DNA from: DATJFH01 sp035495815 | Lineage (GTDB): Bacteria > Acidobacteriota > Terriglobia > Bryobacterales > Bryobacteraceae | NCBI GenBank assembly: GCA_035495815.1 | Contig: DATJFH010000008.1 | Coordinates: 1-22,943 of the forward strand | Reading direction: 5' to 3' | DNA length: 22,943 nt | In this document: positions 1 through 8,649 of the stretch, one piece after another | Layout: every line of letters begins with the position of its first letter | Position numbering within the stretch: the stretch's first letter is position 1 | Notes under the pieces: generated by a model | Told to the model about the DNA's origin: nothing | Databases searched by the model: none | What the model saw: only the letters and a program-made list of their open reading frames with translations | Translations under genes and position numbers: made by a program

Positions 1-502
1 CGGTGACCCGTTGACGCAGGATCTGGTTGGCCAAAACGTACTTGTCTTTGGAATTCCAATCGATCCGTTTCTGCAACTCCGGCAGGTCGTCAAAGACCTG
101 CAACTCGCAATCGCCGGGCTTGCAGCCTTTAAGCTCGTCGATGTCCTTACGGTCCAGCGAAAGGCGTTCGAAATCCGAGATTTTGGGGGGAGCGCCGCCG
201 ATGCCGAACTCCTGCACGTCCAGGTAGACTTTGTTCTCTTTGAGCTTCTTGACGTCGCGGTAGGAGGCGGCGAACTTCTCGACCGGCGCGTTGACATAGA
301 CCGCCCCGAAGACCAGCATTCCGTACTTGTCGCTCGAGGAGAGGACCTTGGTGACCACCTGCCCCTGTTCGATTTTCTGGATCTCGGCGTCCGTCAATCC
401 GACGCGGTCCTTGAAGAAGGCGCGGGGCTGAGGCTGAGCCGTCACAACGCCCGCCCCCGCGGTCAGGAGCAGAAACGCGGTTGCCGTAAACTTCTGCGCC
501 AT
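1..502 (-). CDS. Secreted protein of unknown function with CKPGDC motif (5' part; C-terminus beyond window)
   Basis: The minus-strand frame is open from an ATG at 502-500 to the left edge and gives the first 167 residues; the rest lies outside the window. A GGGGAGG ribosome-binding site sits about eight bases before the ATG and fixes the start. Residues 1-22 form a Sec-type signal peptide (charged start, A-F-L-L-L core, V-T-A before Q23), so the mature protein is probably periplasmic or surface-associated. The mature part is soluble and charged, with a C-K-P-G-D-C motif at 127-132. The two cysteines could form a disulphide or bind a ligand. I recall similar secreted proteins in Acidobacteriota but know of no assigned function. 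It is divergent from the TonB-dependent receptor gene across a 283-base gap. The overlapping plus-strand frame is its antisense shadow. Confidence 0.8.
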   Translation of the reverse strand, partial: MAQKFTATAFLLLTAGAGVVTAQPQPRAFFKDRVGLTDAEIQKIEQGQVVTKVLSSSDKYGMLVFGAVYVNAPVEKFAASYRDVKKLKENKVYLDVQEFGIGGAPPKISDFERLSLDRKDIDELKGCKPGDCELQVFDDLPELQKRIDWNSKDKYVLANQILRQRVT

Positions 503-564
503 CGGAAAACCTCCCCGTAAGAAATGTTTCCAGTCCAGGGTAACATGAGGCTCGGCCCGGCCTC

Positions 565-583
565 CGTTCGGCGATGTCGAACG
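565..583. repeat. Inverted repeat CGTTCG-N7-CGAACG, candidate operator
   Basis: Perfect 6-base arms (565-570 and 578-583) are separated by seven bases inside the divergent intergenic region, about 63 bases upstream of the minus-strand gene and 200 bases upstream of the receptor gene. The size and symmetry suit a dimeric regulator. No regulator family can be named from the sequence. Confidence 0.35.
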
Positions 584-657
584 ATTTGGGAAAGCCCTTC
601 GGCGTCCTCTCCTCTCTCGAAGACTGGGTTCGCCAAGGGGATTCACCTCCGCCCGTT

Positions 658-680
658 TAGCCGCAATTTTTTAACGGCTA
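658..680. repeat. Stem-loop TAGCCG-N11-CGGCTA with T6 in the loop
   Basis: Six-base perfect arms (658-663 and 675-680) enclose an A/T-rich loop containing six T residues. The T-run lies inside the loop instead of after the stem, so this is not a standard intrinsic terminator on either strand. It may be a regulatory site, or chance. The rest of the 503-785 gap shows no gene. Confidence 0.25.
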
Positions 681-760
681 TGGCGTGGAGAGCAATGCGG
701 ACTCGGTTCCGCCCGCATCGGGGCGACGCTTCGATCCGGCATAGGCGCGGACGGTGAACG

Positions 761-766
761 TATAAT
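761..766 (+). promoter_or_regulatory. Consensus -10 box (TATAAT) for the TonB-dependent receptor gene
   Basis: A perfect TATAAT lies 19 bases before the ATG at 786. No good -35 hexamer is visible at 16-18 bases spacing. Initiation about seven bases downstream would leave a leader of only about 12 bases. Confidence 0.55.
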
Positions 767-785
767 TGAGCGAGAGCAAAGCGCC

Positions 786-3269
786 ATGGGATCTCGGGGA
801 ATTGTGACGCTATGGGTGTTTCTGGCCGGTTGCCTGGCGGGCGCCCCCCAGAACGGGGTCCTCGTCGATGTTGCCGTTGTGGACCAGAACGGACTCCCGG
901 CGCCATCGGTTCGTATCGAATTCAAATCGTCCGCGGGAGTGGTCTCGGCCGCCGACACAGATTCCCAAGGCCACGCGATCTTCCCGCGGCTCGACCCCGC
1001 GAGATATGAAGTCACCGCTACCGGAGCAGGATTCGAGCCCATCCGGCGTATTCTCGAGTTGAGGTCCGACCAGCCGGCGTCACTCGAGCTGACCATGGTT
1101 CCGTCACTCGAGCGCCGTGAAAGCGTCGAGGTTCGGGGAGTGGTTTCACCGGTCGAGCAAGGCTCCTCCGCTCCGACCGTTTTGCAGGCGCAAATCGCCA
1201 AAGAGCTGCCCAGCAGACCCACGACCGTGAGCGACGCGCTGGCGCTGTTGCCCGGCGTGGTCCGCGAGCCCGGCGGCGGGCTGATGATTTCCGCCAGCCC
1301 TGAGCATCGTAGCGCCCTGATCGTCAACTCGGCCGACGTCACCGATCCCGCCACCGGACAGTTCGGCCTGACCGTGCCGATCGATAGCGTCGAGACATTG
1401 AACGTCTACCAGACTCCGTACCTCCCGGAGTTCGGCCGGTTCACCGCCGGCCTCGTCTCCGTAGAGACCCGCCGTAGCGGCGATAAGTGGAAGTGGGAGC
1501 TCAACGATCCCTTTCCTGAGTTCATCATCCGCAGTTACCATTTGCGAGGCCTGCGGACCGCTACCCCGCGTCTGAACTTCGAAGGTCCACTCTTGCCGGG
1601 GAAGCTCTATCTGACCGAGGGTTTCGAATACGAGGTCCGCAAGACCCTTGTCTACACACTGCCGTTTCCCTACAACCAGAAGAAGACCGAAGGAATCAAT
1701 TCGTTCAGCCAGCTTGACTGGATTTCCTCTTCCAGGAACCTGTTTACGGCCACAGCCCACATCGCTCCGCGGCGGCTGGGTTTCGTCAATATCGATTATT
1801 TCAATCCACAGGAGACGGCGCCGGATGCGGCGACGCATAACTACACGGGCACAGCCGCCGACCGGCTGACCCTTCTTGGAGGTGTGCTCGAAACGATTTT
1901 TTCCATGACTCGCTTCGATGCGCGGGTCTGGGGCCGCGGGCATGAGAACCTGGTGATAACGCCGACGGGCAACCGGGGGAACTATTTCGCGCAGCGGGAC
2001 CGCGATGCGGAGAGGTTTAGCGGCGCCTCGAGTTTTGCCTTCGCCCCGCTTGGCAAGGCCGGGACACATCTATTCAAGATCGGCGCCTACGTGGCGGCCA
2101 GTTCGGTTGACGGCGAGCTGAACGAACATCCTATCGATATTCTCGATACACAGAATCGCCGGCTTCAGAACATCAGCTTCCCCCGCAGCCGCGCCTATAA
2201 TATTTCGGATGTGGAATTCGCCTTTTTCGGACAGGACCATTGGAAGGTCAGGCCCGGTCTTGCCTTCGACCTCGGGATGCGATCCGAATCGCAGCAGGTA
2301 TCGGGCGCGGTGCGGGTGGCGCCCAGAACGGGAATCGTCTGGAGTCCCTTTTCCGACAAGGGCGCCGTGTTTCGAGCCGGATTCGGGCTGTTCTACGATC
2401 GCGTCCCGTTGAATGTATACAACTTTAACCGTTATCCCAACCAGCTGGTGACTCATTTCGGCCCGGATGGCGCCGTCTCGGAGGGCCCGTTCCTTTATCT
2501 CAACACTCTAGGGAAGGCCCGAGTTCGTTTTCCGTTCGTTTTCCAGCGGCCGGTAGACGGCAACTTCTCTCCCTGGAGCGAAACCTGGAGCGCCCAGGTG
2601 GAACAGCCTCTGACGTCGTTTCTGCGGCTGCGCATCAGCTACGTCCAGAACGACTCCGACGGGCTCGCCATTCTGCATTCGGTCGCGCCCGACAGGGAGA
2701 CCAACACTGGCGCGTATCTGCTGGACGGCTCGGGCCGGGCCGCGTACCGTCAGATCGAGGCTACCGCGCGAGTGCGTCTCGGGAAAGAGAGAGAGGGCTT
2801 TTTTTCGTACGTCCGGAGCCGGGCGAGGGGCGACCTGAACGACTTCGGCCGGTTCCTGGGAACGTTCCCCCTTCCCGTGATCCGACCCAACCAGTACACA
2901 AATCTTCCGGGTGATCTTCCCAACCGCTTCCTTCTGTGGGGCGTGTTCAAATTTCCGGCGGATTTCCGCGCAGCCCCCGTAGTCGAATACCGCAGTGGAT
3001 TTCCGTACATTGTGACCGACGCTCTCCAGAACTACGTCGGAACGCCCAATCAGACTCGCTATCCGAACTTCCTTTCCGTCGACTGCCGCGTCTCGAAGGA
3101 CATCAAGGTGAATCCCAAGTACTCGGTGCGCCTGTCGGTGAGCAGTTTCAACCTCACCAACCATTTCAATCCGGAAGCCGTGCACGGGAACATCGCCGAC
3201 CCGGCGTACGGCTTCTTCTTCGGGCATCGCGGCCGGCGTTTCACGGCGGATTTCGACGTGTTGTTCTAG
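786..3269 (+). CDS. TonB-dependent outer-membrane receptor with carboxypeptidase-regulatory-like N-terminal domain
   Basis: The protein has 827 residues. Residues 1-20 are a signal sequence containing L-A-G-C at 13-16, which matches a lipobox. Residues about 26-104 form a beta-sandwich carboxypeptidase-regulatory-like domain (pattern V-x-D-x-N-G-x-P-x-P-x-V ending in an E-L-T strand). Residues about 128-230 form the plug, including S-D-A-L-A-L-L-P-G-V and P-E-F-G-R-F-T-A-G-L-V-S-V-E-T-R. The remainder is a 22-strand-type beta-barrel rich in aromatic strands and ends in D-V-L-F, the terminal-Phe signature of Bam-inserted proteins. It should import a substrate across the outer membrane using TonB energy; the substrate cannot be predicted. 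It is shorter than typical Oar-like Acidobacteriota receptors of about 1000-1200 residues. It appears to be transcribed alone. Confidence 0.88.
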   Translation: MGSRGIVTLWVFLAGCLAGAPQNGVLVDVAVVDQNGLPAPSVRIEFKSSAGVVSAADTDSQGHAIFPRLDPARYEVTATGAGFEPIRRILELRSDQPASLELTMVPSLERRESVEVRGVVSPVEQGSSAPTVLQAQIAKELPSRPTTVSDALALLPGVVREPGGGLMISASPEHRSALIVNSADVTDPATGQFGLTVPIDSVETLNVYQTPYLPEFGRFTAGLVSVETRRSGDKWKWELNDPFPEFIIRSYHLRGLRTATPRLNFEGPLLPGKLYLTEGFEYEVRKTLVYTLPFPYNQKKTEGINSFSQLDWISSSRNLFTATAHIAPRRLGFVNIDYFNPQETAPDAATHNYTGTAADRLTLLGGVLETIFSMTRFDARVWGRGHENLVITPTGNRGNYFAQRDRDAERFSGASSFAFAPLGKAGTHLFKIGAYVAASSVDGELNEHPIDILDTQNRRLQNISFPRSRAYNISDVEFAFFGQDHWKVRPGLAFDLGMRSESQQVSGAVRVAPRTGIVWSPFSDKGAVFRAGFGLFYDRVPLNVYNFNRYPNQLVTHFGPDGAVSEGPFLYLNTLGKARVRFPFVFQRPVDGNFSPWSETWSAQVEQPLTSFLRLRISYVQNDSDGLAILHSVAPDRETNTGAYLLDGSGRAAYRQIEATARVRLGKEREGFFSYVRSRARGDLNDFGRFLGTFPLPVIRPNQYTNLPGDLPNRFLLWGVFKFPADFRAAPVVEYRSGFPYIVTDALQNYVGTPNQTRYPNFLSVDCRVSKDIKVNPKYSVRLSVSSFNLTNHFNPEAVHGNIADPAYGFFFGHRGRRFTADFDVLF

Positions 3270-3314
3270 CCTGACCCTCGCCCCCGCGGAGAACATGTGC
3301 GTGCTGGTCCCTGT

Positions 3315-3320
3315 TAACAT
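3315..3320 (+). promoter_or_regulatory. -10-like TAACAT before uppS
   Basis: TAACAT matches five of six consensus bases and ends 13 bases before the ATG at 3334. It lies downstream of the alternative ATG at 3295, which supports the later start. No convincing -35 box is seen. Confidence 0.4.
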
Positions 3321-3333
3321 AAGAAAACTACCC

Positions 3334-4182
3334 ATGAAGGCATTCCTTGACGCGCTGGCTCCCGGCGATCCGGATTGGACCCTGGTTCGCGCGGTCGATC
3401 CATCCCGGCTGCCGGAGCATATCGCAATTATCATGGACGGCAACGGCCGCTGGGCCAATCGCCGCAGTCTGCCCCGTGTGGCCGGCCATAAAGCCGGCAT
3501 CGGACCGGTCAGGAGCACGGTTGAAAGCTGCGCGCGCCTCGGCATCAAGGCCCTCACTCTTTACGCATTCTCGGTCGAGAATTGGAAACGGCCCCGCGCG
3601 GAAGTGGAAACCCTGTGGCGCCTGCTTCGCTACTATCTGCGCCGCGAACTCCCCGATCTGCAGAAGAACGACATCCGGTTCGAAGCGATCGGCCGCCTCG
3701 ATGCTCTTCCGTTAGAAGTCCGGACGGAATTGCTGTCCGCAGTCAAAGCCACCGCGAGAAATCGGGGGCTGCGGGTGAATTTGGCGATCAACTACGGCGG
3801 CCGCGCGGAGCTGGTGGACGCTGTCAATTCCATCCTCGATTCGGCCCGCCGCAGCGGCAATCTGTCCACCCTTCGTCTCGATGAGGCAGCCATCTCGGCC
3901 AACCTCTACACCGCCTCGACTCCCGACCCGGATCTGCTCATCCGCACCTCCGGCGAAATGCGCATCAGCAACTTCCTGCTGTGGCAGATCGCATACGCGG
4001 AGTTGTATATCACCGACACATTGTGGCCCGATTTCGGCCGTACGGACCTGCTTAAAGCCATCCTGGATTTTCAAAAGCGCGACCGCCGTTTCGGGGGGCT
4101 CACTCCCGCCGCTCGACCGACCCTCAGCGAATCCGCCGTAGAGCCGCAATTGCTGGAAGCGCTCGGCGTTTCGTTGCAATGA
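3334..4182 (+). CDS. uppS: Isoprenyl transferase (undecaprenyl diphosphate synthase)
   Basis: A cis-prenyltransferase that condenses isopentenyl diphosphate units onto farnesyl diphosphate to make the C55 lipid carrier for peptidoglycan and surface polysaccharides. From the ATG at 3334 it has 282 residues, close to the usual length of about 250. Family motifs are I-I-M-D-G-N-G-R-W-A at 32-41 (catalytic Asp35), G-H-K-A-G near 51-55, L-Y-A-F-S-x-E-N-W-x-R-P at 76-87, and R-T-S-G-E-x-R-x-S-N-F-L-L-W-Q from 204. An in-frame ATG at 3295 would add 13 residues unlike the family and lies before the likely -10 box, so I prefer 3334. Its stop overlaps cdsA by four bases. The dxr and rseP genes that often follow uppS-cdsA are absent. 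Confidence 0.95.
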   Translation: MKAFLDALAPGDPDWTLVRAVDPSRLPEHIAIIMDGNGRWANRRSLPRVAGHKAGIGPVRSTVESCARLGIKALTLYAFSVENWKRPRAEVETLWRLLRYYLRRELPDLQKNDIRFEAIGRLDALPLEVRTELLSAVKATARNRGLRVNLAINYGGRAELVDAVNSILDSARRSGNLSTLRLDEAAISANLYTASTPDPDLLIRTSGEMRISNFLLWQIAYAELYITDTLWPDFGRTDLLKAILDFQKRDRRFGGLTPAARPTLSESAVEPQLLEALGVSLQ

Positions 4183-4946
4183 AGCGCGTTCTCACCTCGC
4201 TAATTCTCATCCCGCTGGTCTTGTATGTGACGATTCTGGGCCCGTCCTGGCTGGTCTTTGGGACGGTTACTCTGTGCGCGATGCTCTGCTATCGGGAATA
4301 TGCATCAATAGCAGCTGCGTATTCCGTGCCGCAATTCGGGGCCGTAGGCTACGCGGCCGGACTGGGCGTGCTGGCGCTGCCGGACGGGGCTGCGCTCTTT
4401 CTCACCGTGGTTGCACTGGCGTCCCTCTGCCTGGCCATGCGCAGCCTCGACCTGGCTTCCGTCTTACCCGGCGCATCCAGCCTGCTGTTCGGCGTAGTTT
4501 ATATCTTCGGATCCTGGAAATGCGCGATCCTGCTGCGCGAGGCGAGTCCGTACTGGCTGTTGCTCGCCCTTTCCGTCAACTGGGTGGGTGACGCCAGCGC
4601 TTATTACGTCGGAAAAAATTTCGGAAAGCGCAAGCTCGCGCCACGGATCAGCCCCGGCAAGACCTGGGAAGGGTCGGCGGCTTCCATGGCCGCCGCCATC
4701 GCCTTCGGACTGGCCTATCTGTGGCGGTTCTGGCCGGACATGCCGGTTCTCGAAGCAATGTGGCTTCTGGCCATCGCAAACGCCGCCGGGCAACTGGGAG
4801 ACCTGGCCGAATCGGCGCTCAAACGCGGCGCCGGCGTAAAAGACTCCGGGAACCTTCTGCCGGGCCACGGCGGCATGCTCGATCGCGTGGACAGCGTCCT
4901 GTTCACCATGCCGGTTCTGTACGCCTACCTGCGACTGGTAAGGTAA
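4179..4946 (+). CDS. cdsA: Phosphatidate cytidylyltransferase (CDP-diglyceride synthase)
   Basis: An integral membrane enzyme that converts phosphatidic acid and CTP into CDP-diacylglycerol, the branch point of phospholipid synthesis. It has 255 residues with several hydrophobic helices, starting with one at about 4-33. The family signature is complete at 212-238: S-x-L-K-R, then K-D-S-G, L-L-P-G-H-G-G-M-L-D-R-V-D. The upstream R-I-S-P-G-K-T-W-E-G segment near 157-166 is also characteristic. The ATGA overlap with uppS and the shared theme of membrane lipid synthesis indicate one operon. An 80-base gap with a new promoter-like element follows. Confidence 0.95.
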   Translation: MKRVLTSLILIPLVLYVTILGPSWLVFGTVTLCAMLCYREYASIAAAYSVPQFGAVGYAAGLGVLALPDGAALFLTVVALASLCLAMRSLDLASVLPGASSLLFGVVYIFGSWKCAILLREASPYWLLLALSVNWVGDASAYYVGKNFGKRKLAPRISPGKTWEGSAASMAAAIAFGLAYLWRFWPDMPVLEAMWLLAIANAAGQLGDLAESALKRGAGVKDSGNLLPGHGGMLDRVDSVLFTMPVLYAYLRLVR

Positions 4947-5009
4947 CCGCCCGGCGAACCAGCCGCCTTTGAAAGTGCCCCTTCCGGCCCGTTTGAGCCC
5001 GCCTTACGT

Positions 5010-5015
5010 TATGAT
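5010..5015 (+). promoter_or_regulatory. -10-like TATGAT before valS
   Basis: TATGAT matches five of six consensus bases and ends 11 bases before the valS ATG. No Shine-Dalgarno is visible between them. A short or absent leader is implied if it is the active -10. Confidence 0.45.
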
Positions 5016-5026
5016 GAAATTTCCCC

Positions 5027-7717
5027 ATGCAAATTGAGAAAATCTACGAGCCGCAGCGGTTCGAGCCCCACTGGTCGCGGTGGTGGATCGAGCAGGGCAT
5101 TTACCGGGCTTCCGCCAAAGCCGGCGGACGCGTTTTCTCCCTCGTCATTCCTCCTCCCAATGTCACCGGCTCCCTGCACATGGGCCACATGCTCGAGCAC
5201 ACCGAGATCGACATGGTCATCCGGCGGCATCGGATGCTGGGTGACAACACGCTGTGGCTCCCGGGAACCGATCATGCCGGCATCGCCACGCAGATGGTGG
5301 TGGAGCGCAAACTCGCCGAGGAGGGGATCGACCGCCGCGCCATGGGCCGCGAAGCGTTCGTCGAACGCGTCTGGCAGTGGAAGCGGGAGTCCGGCGACAC
5401 GATCCAGCGCCAGATGATCCAGATCGGCGCCAGCTGCGACTGGAGCCGCGAGCGATTCACTCTCGACGAAGGCCTCTCCCGCGCCGTCCGTGAAGTCTTC
5501 GTCCGCCTCTACCAGAAAGGACTCATCTACCGCGGCGAGTACATGGTCAACTGGTGCCCGCGCTGCCTCACGGCCATCTCCGACCTCGAGGTGACGCACG
5601 AGGACTCCCAGGGCAGCCTGTGGCACATTCGCTACCCGGTCAACGGGACTGACCGTTTCCTGGTGGTCGCCACCACGCGCCCGGAAACCATGCTCGGCGA
5701 CACGGCGGTGGCCATCAACGCGCTCGACAGCCGCTACATGGATCTGCATGGCCGAAACGTGCAGCTTCCGCTAATGGACCGGGAGATTCCGATCATTCTC
5801 GACGATCTCGCCGACCCGGAATTCGGCACCGGCGTGGTCAAAGTCACCCCCGCGCACGATCCCAACGACTTCGAGTGCGGCAAACGCCACAACTTGCAGC
5901 AGGTGAAGGTCATCGACGAAGCCGGCCACATGACCGCGGCCGCGGGTCCGTACGCCGGCCTGGACCGGTTCGAAGCCCGCCGGCGCATCGTGGCCGACCT
6001 CGAGAAATTGGGTTTGCTCGCCAAGATCGAGCCTTATGCGCTGAGCGTCGGCAAGTGCCAGCGCTGCAAGACCATTGTGGAGCCGCTGGTCTCCAAGCAG
6101 TGGTTCGTCAAAATGAAACCCCTGGCGGAGAAAGCCATCGCCGCCGTCGAATCCAAGCGAATCGAATTCATCCCGGAGAATTGGACCAAAACCTATTTCG
6201 AATGGATGTACAACATACGCGACTGGTGCGTCTCCCGCCAGTTGTGGTGGGGACACCGCATTCCGGCGTGGCACTGCCGGGGATGCGAAGAAGTGATGGT
6301 CGCCCGCGAAGCGCCGTCCACCTGCGCCCGCTGCGGCGCCGCCGGGCTCGAGCAGGACCCGGATGTGCTCGACACCTGGTTTAGCTCCGGACTCTGGCCG
6401 TTCTCCACCATGGGCTGGCCGGACCAGACGGAAGACCTCGCGGTCTATTATCCGACGGCCCTGCTGATCACCGGCTTCGACATCATCTTTTTCTGGGTGG
6501 CCCGCATGATCGTCATGGGCCTGGAATTCATGAACGAAGCGCCGTTCCGGCAGGTCTATATTCACGGGCTCATTCGGGATGCCGAGCGGCAAAAAATGTC
6601 GAAGACGAAGGGAAACGTCATCGACCCGCTCGTGGTGACCGAGCAGTACGGAACCGACGCGGTGCGGCTGGCGCTGGTCATGGGCGCCGCTCCGGGAACG
6701 GACATCGTGCTTACGCAGGAGCGGATGGAATCCACCCGCGCGTTCGCCAACAAGATCTGGAACGCCGCCCGGTTCCTGTTCCTGAATATGGAGCGTTCCG
6801 GAGTCGAACCCTGGTTCCCGGAGCGCCGGGACAATGAAGCCATCCCGGAAGTCTACAAACCTCAGGCGGATTCCGGGAGGCTGACCGTTCCCCTAGAAGA
6901 CCGCTGGATCTTCAGCCGTCTGAATGCCTGCGCCGAGCAGGTTAACACGGCCATCGCGCAATACCGTTTTCACGAAGCGGCACAGGTGTTGTGGCAGTTC
7001 TTCTGGCACGAATTCTGCGACTGGTATCTAGAGTTGAAGAAACTCCGCTTCGAAGAGAACTCGGGCCTCAACTCCCACTGGCGCAATACGCTGGCAGCGT
7101 TCGAAACAGCGCTTCGCCTGCTGCATCCGGTGATGCCGTTCCTGACGGAAGAGCTGTGGCAGCGGCTGACGCCCGAAGGCGCGGCGGGCCGTCCGGTTTC
7201 CATTTCACTGGCGCCGTATCCGCAGTACAGCCACGGCGCCGCGGACCTCAATGCGGAGCGGGAAGTCCAAGTCCTGCAGGACATCGTGGGAGCCGCCAGA
7301 GATTTGCGGGCGGACATGAAGCTCGATCCGAAGCTCCCGCTTTCCGGAATACTTTACGCGCGCGGCGCGGCCCACAAAGTCGGAATCGAAAATGCCGAGG
7401 CCATACGCCGTCTGGCCAACGTGAAGCTGGACTTCTCGCAGGACAGCGCTCCTTCTGGCGGCGCGGTGCGGTCCACCCATGAATTCGATCTGGCGCTCGA
7501 AGTTCCCATGGCGCAGACGGGAGCCCATCGAACGCGCCTCGAGAAAGAGAAGGAGCAGCTCGCCAAGGTCATCGCCAACTCACGCCGCCAGCTTTCCGAC
7601 GAAGCGTTCATGAGCAAGGCGCCGGTAAGAGTGGTCGACTCCATCCGCCAGAAGCTCGGCGAATATGAAGCCCAGCTCGAGAAAACCGAAGCGGCGCTGG
7701 CCGGCCTCTCAAAATGA
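5027..7717 (+). CDS. valS: Valine--tRNA ligase
   Basis: A class I aminoacyl-tRNA synthetase that charges tRNA-Val in the cytoplasm. It has 896 residues, full length for the family. The HIGH-type motif is H-M-G-H at 51-54, following P-P-P-N-V-T-G-S-L. The KMSKS loop is K-M-S-K-T at 523-527. The editing domain lies between them. Cysteine pairs C-x-x-C occur in W-C-P-R-C, C-Q-R-C, C-R-G-C and C-A-R-C, suggesting zinc-binding knuckles as in several bacterial ValRS enzymes. The anticodon domain follows. The last 70 residues form the usual ValRS tRNA-binding coiled coil (R-L-E-K-E-K-E-Q-L start). The ATG overlaps nothing upstream; the stop overlaps nadC by four bases (ATGA). Confidence 0.97.
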   Translation: MQIEKIYEPQRFEPHWSRWWIEQGIYRASAKAGGRVFSLVIPPPNVTGSLHMGHMLEHTEIDMVIRRHRMLGDNTLWLPGTDHAGIATQMVVERKLAEEGIDRRAMGREAFVERVWQWKRESGDTIQRQMIQIGASCDWSRERFTLDEGLSRAVREVFVRLYQKGLIYRGEYMVNWCPRCLTAISDLEVTHEDSQGSLWHIRYPVNGTDRFLVVATTRPETMLGDTAVAINALDSRYMDLHGRNVQLPLMDREIPIILDDLADPEFGTGVVKVTPAHDPNDFECGKRHNLQQVKVIDEAGHMTAAAGPYAGLDRFEARRRIVADLEKLGLLAKIEPYALSVGKCQRCKTIVEPLVSKQWFVKMKPLAEKAIAAVESKRIEFIPENWTKTYFEWMYNIRDWCVSRQLWWGHRIPAWHCRGCEEVMVAREAPSTCARCGAAGLEQDPDVLDTWFSSGLWPFSTMGWPDQTEDLAVYYPTALLITGFDIIFFWVARMIVMGLEFMNEAPFRQVYIHGLIRDAERQKMSKTKGNVIDPLVVTEQYGTDAVRLALVMGAAPGTDIVLTQERMESTRAFANKIWNAARFLFLNMERSGVEPWFPERRDNEAIPEVYKPQADSGRLTVPLEDRWIFSRLNACAEQVNTAIAQYRFHEAAQVLWQFFWHEFCDWYLELKKLRFEENSGLNSHWRNTLAAFETALRLLHPVMPFLTEELWQRLTPEGAAGRPVSISLAPYPQYSHGAADLNAEREVQVLQDIVGAARDLRADMKLDPKLPLSGILYARGAAHKVGIENAEAIRRLANVKLDFSQDSAPSGGAVRSTHEFDLALEVPMAQTGAHRTRLEKEKEQLAKVIANSRRQLSDEAFMSKAPVRVVDSIRQKLGEYEAQLEKTEAALAGLSK

Positions 7718-8577
7718 TCGACGTCTCGCATCTGGAGATCGTGGAAGCAGTACGTCGCGCGCTGGAGGAGGACATCGGCTCTGGCGACGTCACGTCGGAG
7801 GCCTGCGTTCCGGCGGCCCGCGCGGCGAGCGGCGAATTTATCGCGCGCGAGACCCAGATAGTCGCCGGCGTCGAACTGCTGCCTCTGATTTACGAACTCC
7901 GCGGCGGCGTCACGAAACTGGAATTGCGAAAGAGCAGCGGGCAAAAGGCTGTGGCGGGCGATGTGATCGCCACAGTCACCGGCTCCGCCCGAACGCTTCT
8001 CGCATGTGAGCGGGTGGCGTTGAATTTTCTTCAGCGGCTGGGCGGCGTGGCCACGCTGGCCGCGCGCTACGTCGAGCGAACGAAGGGTACGAACTGCCAG
8101 GTGCTCGACACGCGCAAGACAACCCCCGGATTGCGGCGCCTGGAAAAGATGGCGGCCGCGGCCGGCGGCGTGACCAACCACCGGATGGGGCTCTACGACG
8201 CCATCCTGATCAAGAACAATCACATCACCGCGGCCGGCGGAGTGCGGTCGGCGATCGAGGCAGCGAAGGAGTCCTCGCCGCTGCCGGTCGAGATCGAAGT
8301 CCGCACCCGCGCCGAACTGCGGGAGGCTCTCGAATCAGGGGCGCAGCATCTGCTGCTGGACAATTTCACTCCGGCGGACGCCGCCAAACTGGTTCGCCTG
8401 GTGCGTGGGCGGGCGAAAGTAGAGCTATCTGGCGGCATCAATCTGAAGAATGTCCGCCAGTACGCGAAATCGGGCGCCGATTTCGTCTCGTCGGGCGCAA
8501 TCACGCATTCGGCGCCCGCAGTGGATATCAGCTTCCGGCTGGACCTGAGAAAAAAGGCCGCACGTAAACTCCGATGA
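7714..8577 (+). CDS. nadC: Nicotinate-nucleotide pyrophosphorylase (quinolinate phosphoribosyltransferase)
   Basis: It converts quinolinate and PRPP into nicotinate mononucleotide, CO2 and pyrophosphate, the third step of de novo NAD synthesis. It has 287 residues, normal for the family. Active-site features are L-N-F-L-Q-R-L-G-G-V-A-T, the D-T-R-K-T-T-P-G segment at 132-139 (Arg134 and Lys135 bind the substrate), K-N-N-H at 167-170, E-x-E-V-R-T, L-L-L-D-N-F-T-P, and the C-terminal S-S-G-A-I-T-H-S loop that binds phosphate. It overlaps valS by four bases, so it is probably translationally coupled. nadA and nadB are not in the window. Confidence 0.96.
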   Translation: MIDVSHLEIVEAVRRALEEDIGSGDVTSEACVPAARAASGEFIARETQIVAGVELLPLIYELRGGVTKLELRKSSGQKAVAGDVIATVTGSARTLLACERVALNFLQRLGGVATLAARYVERTKGTNCQVLDTRKTTPGLRRLEKMAAAAGGVTNHRMGLYDAILIKNNHITAAGGVRSAIEAAKESSPLPVEIEVRTRAELREALESGAQHLLLDNFTPADAAKLVRLVRGRAKVELSGGINLKNVRQYAKSGADFVSSGAITHSAPAVDISFRLDLRKKAARKLR

Positions 8578-8649
8578 ATCCGGACATCCTGCACCGGTCT
8601 TCACCGGCGAGCATCGACGTTTATCCGCGGCCAGATTCTTTTCCTGCTC

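Noticed and set aside
11..520. Plus-strand open frame of 169 codons at the left edge
   Set aside because: It is antisense to the minus-strand gene that has a signal peptide, a good ribosome-binding site and sensible composition; the plus-strand translation resembles no family I know.
658..680. Intrinsic terminator in the divergent region
   Set aside because: The T-run is inside the loop and not after the stem, and no gene converges on this site.
3295..3333. Upstream ATG for uppS
   Set aside because: It precedes the likely -10 box and adds residues not typical of the family; the ATG at 3334 fits both length and promoter.
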